Shown here piece after piece: positions 26,991-29,279 of a stretch of DNA of 29,279 nt. The stretch lies in NCBI GenBank assembly GCA_018398765.1, contig JAHBMJ010001524.1, positions 1 to 29,279 of the forward strand, read 5' to 3'. Position 1 is the stretch's first letter. The number at the start of each line of letters is the position of its first letter. The notes below the pieces were generated by a model that did not search any database, had not been told where the DNA came from, and saw only the letters and a program-made list of their open reading frames with translations. A program made the translations under genes and the position numbers. This DNA is from Chromera velia. Its lineage: Eukaryota > Sar > Chromeraceae.

Positions 26991-27195
26991 CTTATGGGTC
27001 TTAGGTTTTTTATCAAATATCTGCATGATTACAATACGATATGCAACATCCAAACTCATTGTGATAATGACAACTGAATAAAGGGGGAAAACAAACAGCA
27101 AGGGGGGGGACAGCCGGGAAAAGCAGTGAACAGAACGAGAAAGACGGGGGAAAAACACACGAAACACTGGAATAAGAAGGTGAAACATTAAGCAT
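26991..27195. other. 3' flank of the acidic-protein gene
   Basis: About 200 bases between the stop at 27196 and the satellite; presumably 3' UTR. No clear signal seen. Confidence 0.4.
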
Positions 27196-28958
27196 TCAGC
27201 CCCTGTCTTTCTTCTTCTTCTTCTCCTGCCTTGCCTTCTGCAAATTGTGTGCCTTCAAAATGTCTTTCTCCCATTGACTAAACTCTTTGGCAGGCTTTCC
27301 ACCTTGGGGAGATGGACACCAAATGAAAAATGCCTCCCCTTCTTCGAGTTGTTTGACTTCATGGAAGAATCGGTCTCCCTGATCAAAGATTGTCTGACAT
27401 TCGTTGCATGCCTGCCCTTGCTTTGCCAAACGGGCAACCTCTTTTGCATGCTTTCTTTTTGGGATTTCAACGGTCTCGAATTCGGTCAGATCAGGAAAAG
27501 TGAGGGGGCAATACAAGTAGTATGTCTGTCTTTTCGGGTGAGTAGAAGATTCAACCGGAAGCCCACAGAGGTCACAGCAGCTCCTGACTGACAAGTTGAG
27601 GATGTGAATCAGTTTCGAATAGTTTGCTTTGCCCAGGTGGTGAGACTGTGCAAGTTGCACTCGCTGCTGTGCAAGCACCACATACTGGTTGGGCGGTGGC
27701 ACGAGGTCACCCCCTCCCCCCCCCCTTCTCCACGTCGATCACCTCCTGCGTAGCCCCCCCTCCCGAGTTCATCTCCGCAATCTCTCTGGCATCAGGAACA
27801 ACTCCGGCCGCTGCTCCAACATCAACCATGCCGTCTGGCACGGAGTACGAAGAGTCGTGGTTGTGCCACACTCTATCGCTCATCGAACAGCTGGAAGCGA
27901 GAGCGTCTGCCCCCGCTCGTTTTTTCTTCTGGTCGTCGATGAACTGCTTCACGAACGACCGGTTTGTGTACGAGATGTGGCAGGCAGGGATGTTGATGTT
28001 AAGGGCTGCAATGCAAGAAGGGGGGAAAAGCTTGCACAAGAAGGGGGGGGAGCAGGGGGGAGAAAGGGGATGGGGGGGGTAGGGGTAGAAAAGAGGGAAA
28101 ACAAGTAAACAAGAAGGGGGAAAACAAGTAAACAAGAAGGGGGAAAACAGGTAAACAAGAAGGAGAAAAACTGGCAATCATTGGCAAATTGGCAATCTAG
28201 CTGGCAAGTCAAAGAAGAATTAAAGGGAAACGCTGACCCGTAATATCGGCGGCATCGCCATCTTGCAGTTTTCGCAAGGAATCCAGCTCCGACGCGATCT
28301 TTGCGTAGTCGTCGCCATGGTTCTGGTGAAGCTGCCAGACCAGATCCCTCATGGAAGAGCTCCATCTGGACGGAGGCTTCGGATGGTACGAGATGAACGC
28401 GCCCCCTGGACTTGTTTGCAGATTTGTGAGGTCTACCTCGGTCAGAGAAACAGGTCTCTCTGAAGACATGATTTCTGCAACAGAGCAGCTGAGGTCCGCT
28501 GCTGCCAAGCTCTGCATACATCCGATGCAGTGCAAAAACAAAGGGAAAAGAATCAGCGTGAAGCCAACGGGGGGGAAAGCGGGAAAAACGAGCGGAAACC
28601 TTAAGCCGACGGGGGGGGAAGGGGGAAAAACGAGCGGAAAGCCGACGGGGGAGAAAGGGGGAAAACTGAGCTGTCTAACCGATTCATCCTGAAGGAATTC
28701 CGAGAGCTCCGTCTCTGAGAAATGCGGCGGAAGAGGGGGTTCATCGAAGTCCTCCTCGTTATCATCATCTCTCAGGTCACCTGCGTCCGTGGCGATCTGA
28801 TCTCCACCTGATTCCGTCATTGGGTTGCGGGCCTGGGCGTATTCCATTCCCCACAGCTCTCCTAAGAGTCGACACATTGACTCTTTCCTTCGCAGATGTT
28901 CAAGACTCAAGTCCAAACGCTGACCCGTAATCTCGTAGTGCAGGTTGTCAGCCGCAAC
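27196..28958 (-). CDS. Unrecognised acidic protein with CxxC...CxxC tail, 3' part (continues past the right edge)
   Basis: Minus-strand exons: 28958-28680, 28511-28238 and 28005-27196. Further 5' exons must lie beyond 29279. Exon 28958 begins VAADNLHYEITGQRLDLSLE and ends in an acidic stretch (DDDNEEDFDEPP). The next exon holds a segment WSSSMRDLVWQLHQNHGDDY-AKIASEL that weakly resembles a SANT/Myb helix pair. The last exon has CDLC (27576-27565) and CNEC (27408-27397), a possible zinc site, and a Lys-rich end KKKKKDRG. Reading frame changes at a run of ten C (plus strand, 27716-27725): upstream codons reach a TGA just past it, while the CxxC frame is open on both sides. One base less in that run would make the exon continuous. 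Function unknown; nuclear location is only a guess. Confidence 0.55.
28093..28171 (-). repeat. 23-bp minisatellite in an intron of the acidic-protein gene
   Basis: Three to four copies of gggaaaacaagtaaacaaga plus agg (plus strand). In sense orientation each unit ends in a tttccccc pyrimidine block. Confidence 0.9.
28556..28672 (-). repeat. Degenerate G/A-rich minisatellite in the preceding intron
   Basis: Units of the type aaaaacgagcggaaa followed by gccgacggggg, three copies with length variation. Pyrimidine-rich in sense. Confidence 0.85.
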
Positions 28959-29279
28959 CTGTGATAGAATTAAAAAGAAAAGAAATGAGACCATCACGAC
29001 TGTAGGGGGAAAAGAGGGGAAAACAGAAGAAACGAGACCATCAATGTCCATCATGAGACCATCACGGCTGAAGGGGGGGAAAAGAGAAGAAACGAGACCA
29101 TCAATGTCCATCATGAGACCATCACGGCTGAAGGGGGGGAAAAGAGAAGAAACGAGACCATCAATGTCCATCATGAGACCATCACGGCTGAAGGGGGGGA
29201 AAAGAGAAGAAACGAGACCATCAATGTCCATCATGAGACCATCACGGCTGAAGGGGGGGAAAAGAGAAGAAACGAGACC
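28959..29279 (-). repeat. Intron (partial) with 60-bp minisatellite at the right edge
   Basis: From 29025 to the window end a 60-base unit repeats about 4.2 times, nearly identical, beginning gaaacgagaccatcaatgtc in one phase. In sense each unit contains ttttccccccttcag, a complete pyrimidine tract plus AG. Because 60 is a multiple of three, one frame stays open as RDGLMMDIDGLVSSLFPPFS repeats. The real acceptor of the next exon is the cacag ending at 28959. Intron status is inferred; the repeat could instead be coding. Confidence 0.7.

Overview
The window is nuclear DNA of an intron-rich, single-celled eukaryote. The best guess is an alveolate alga of the chromerid type, for example a Chromera-like organism. 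The grounds are an apicomplexan-style ER BiP that ends in HDEL, many spliceosomal introns packed with simple repeats, TGCAG-type acceptors and a G+C of about 50% broken by AT-rich islands. Genus and species cannot be proven from the sequence alone.

Layout, left to right. (1) 1-940, minus: first exon of an Sm-like protein, best read as LSm1, whose long first intron runs off the left edge. (2) 1654-10002, plus: a complete importin-9/Kap114-type karyopherin of 16 exons and about 1077 aa, divergent from LSm1. (3) 10003-11259: a partly AT-rich convergent intergenic region. (4) 11260-15327, minus: a four-exon, roughly 757-aa polytopic membrane protein that I do not recognise. (5) 15328-15974: a divergent promoter with a very GC-rich block, a heat-shock-element palindrome and a TATA-like site. 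(6) 15975-20745, plus: complete nine-exon BiP/GRP78, about 664 aa. Its sixth intron carries a reversed fragment of a bacterial-type adhesin repeat. (7) 20746-23780: AT-rich gene-poor DNA with two strong inverted repeats. (8) 23780-25751, minus: a terminal exon of an unknown gene and a secreted Ser/Ala-rich protein. (9) 26300-26990: a higher-order satellite. (10) 27196-29279, minus: the 3' part of an unknown acidic protein with a CxxC...CxxC tail; its introns are filled with private minisatellites.

The genes are housekeeping functions that do not form a pathway: mRNA decay, nuclear import and ER folding. The most unusual property is in the introns. About 30 introns can be placed by reading frame and homology. 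Fourteen of them have C at donor position +3 and twelve begin GTCAG. In several the donor is the first unit of a tetranucleotide array. Simple repeats also lie in a consistent orientation relative to transcription. All exon models are inferred from frame, splice consensus and remembered family features; no transcript data or searches were available.
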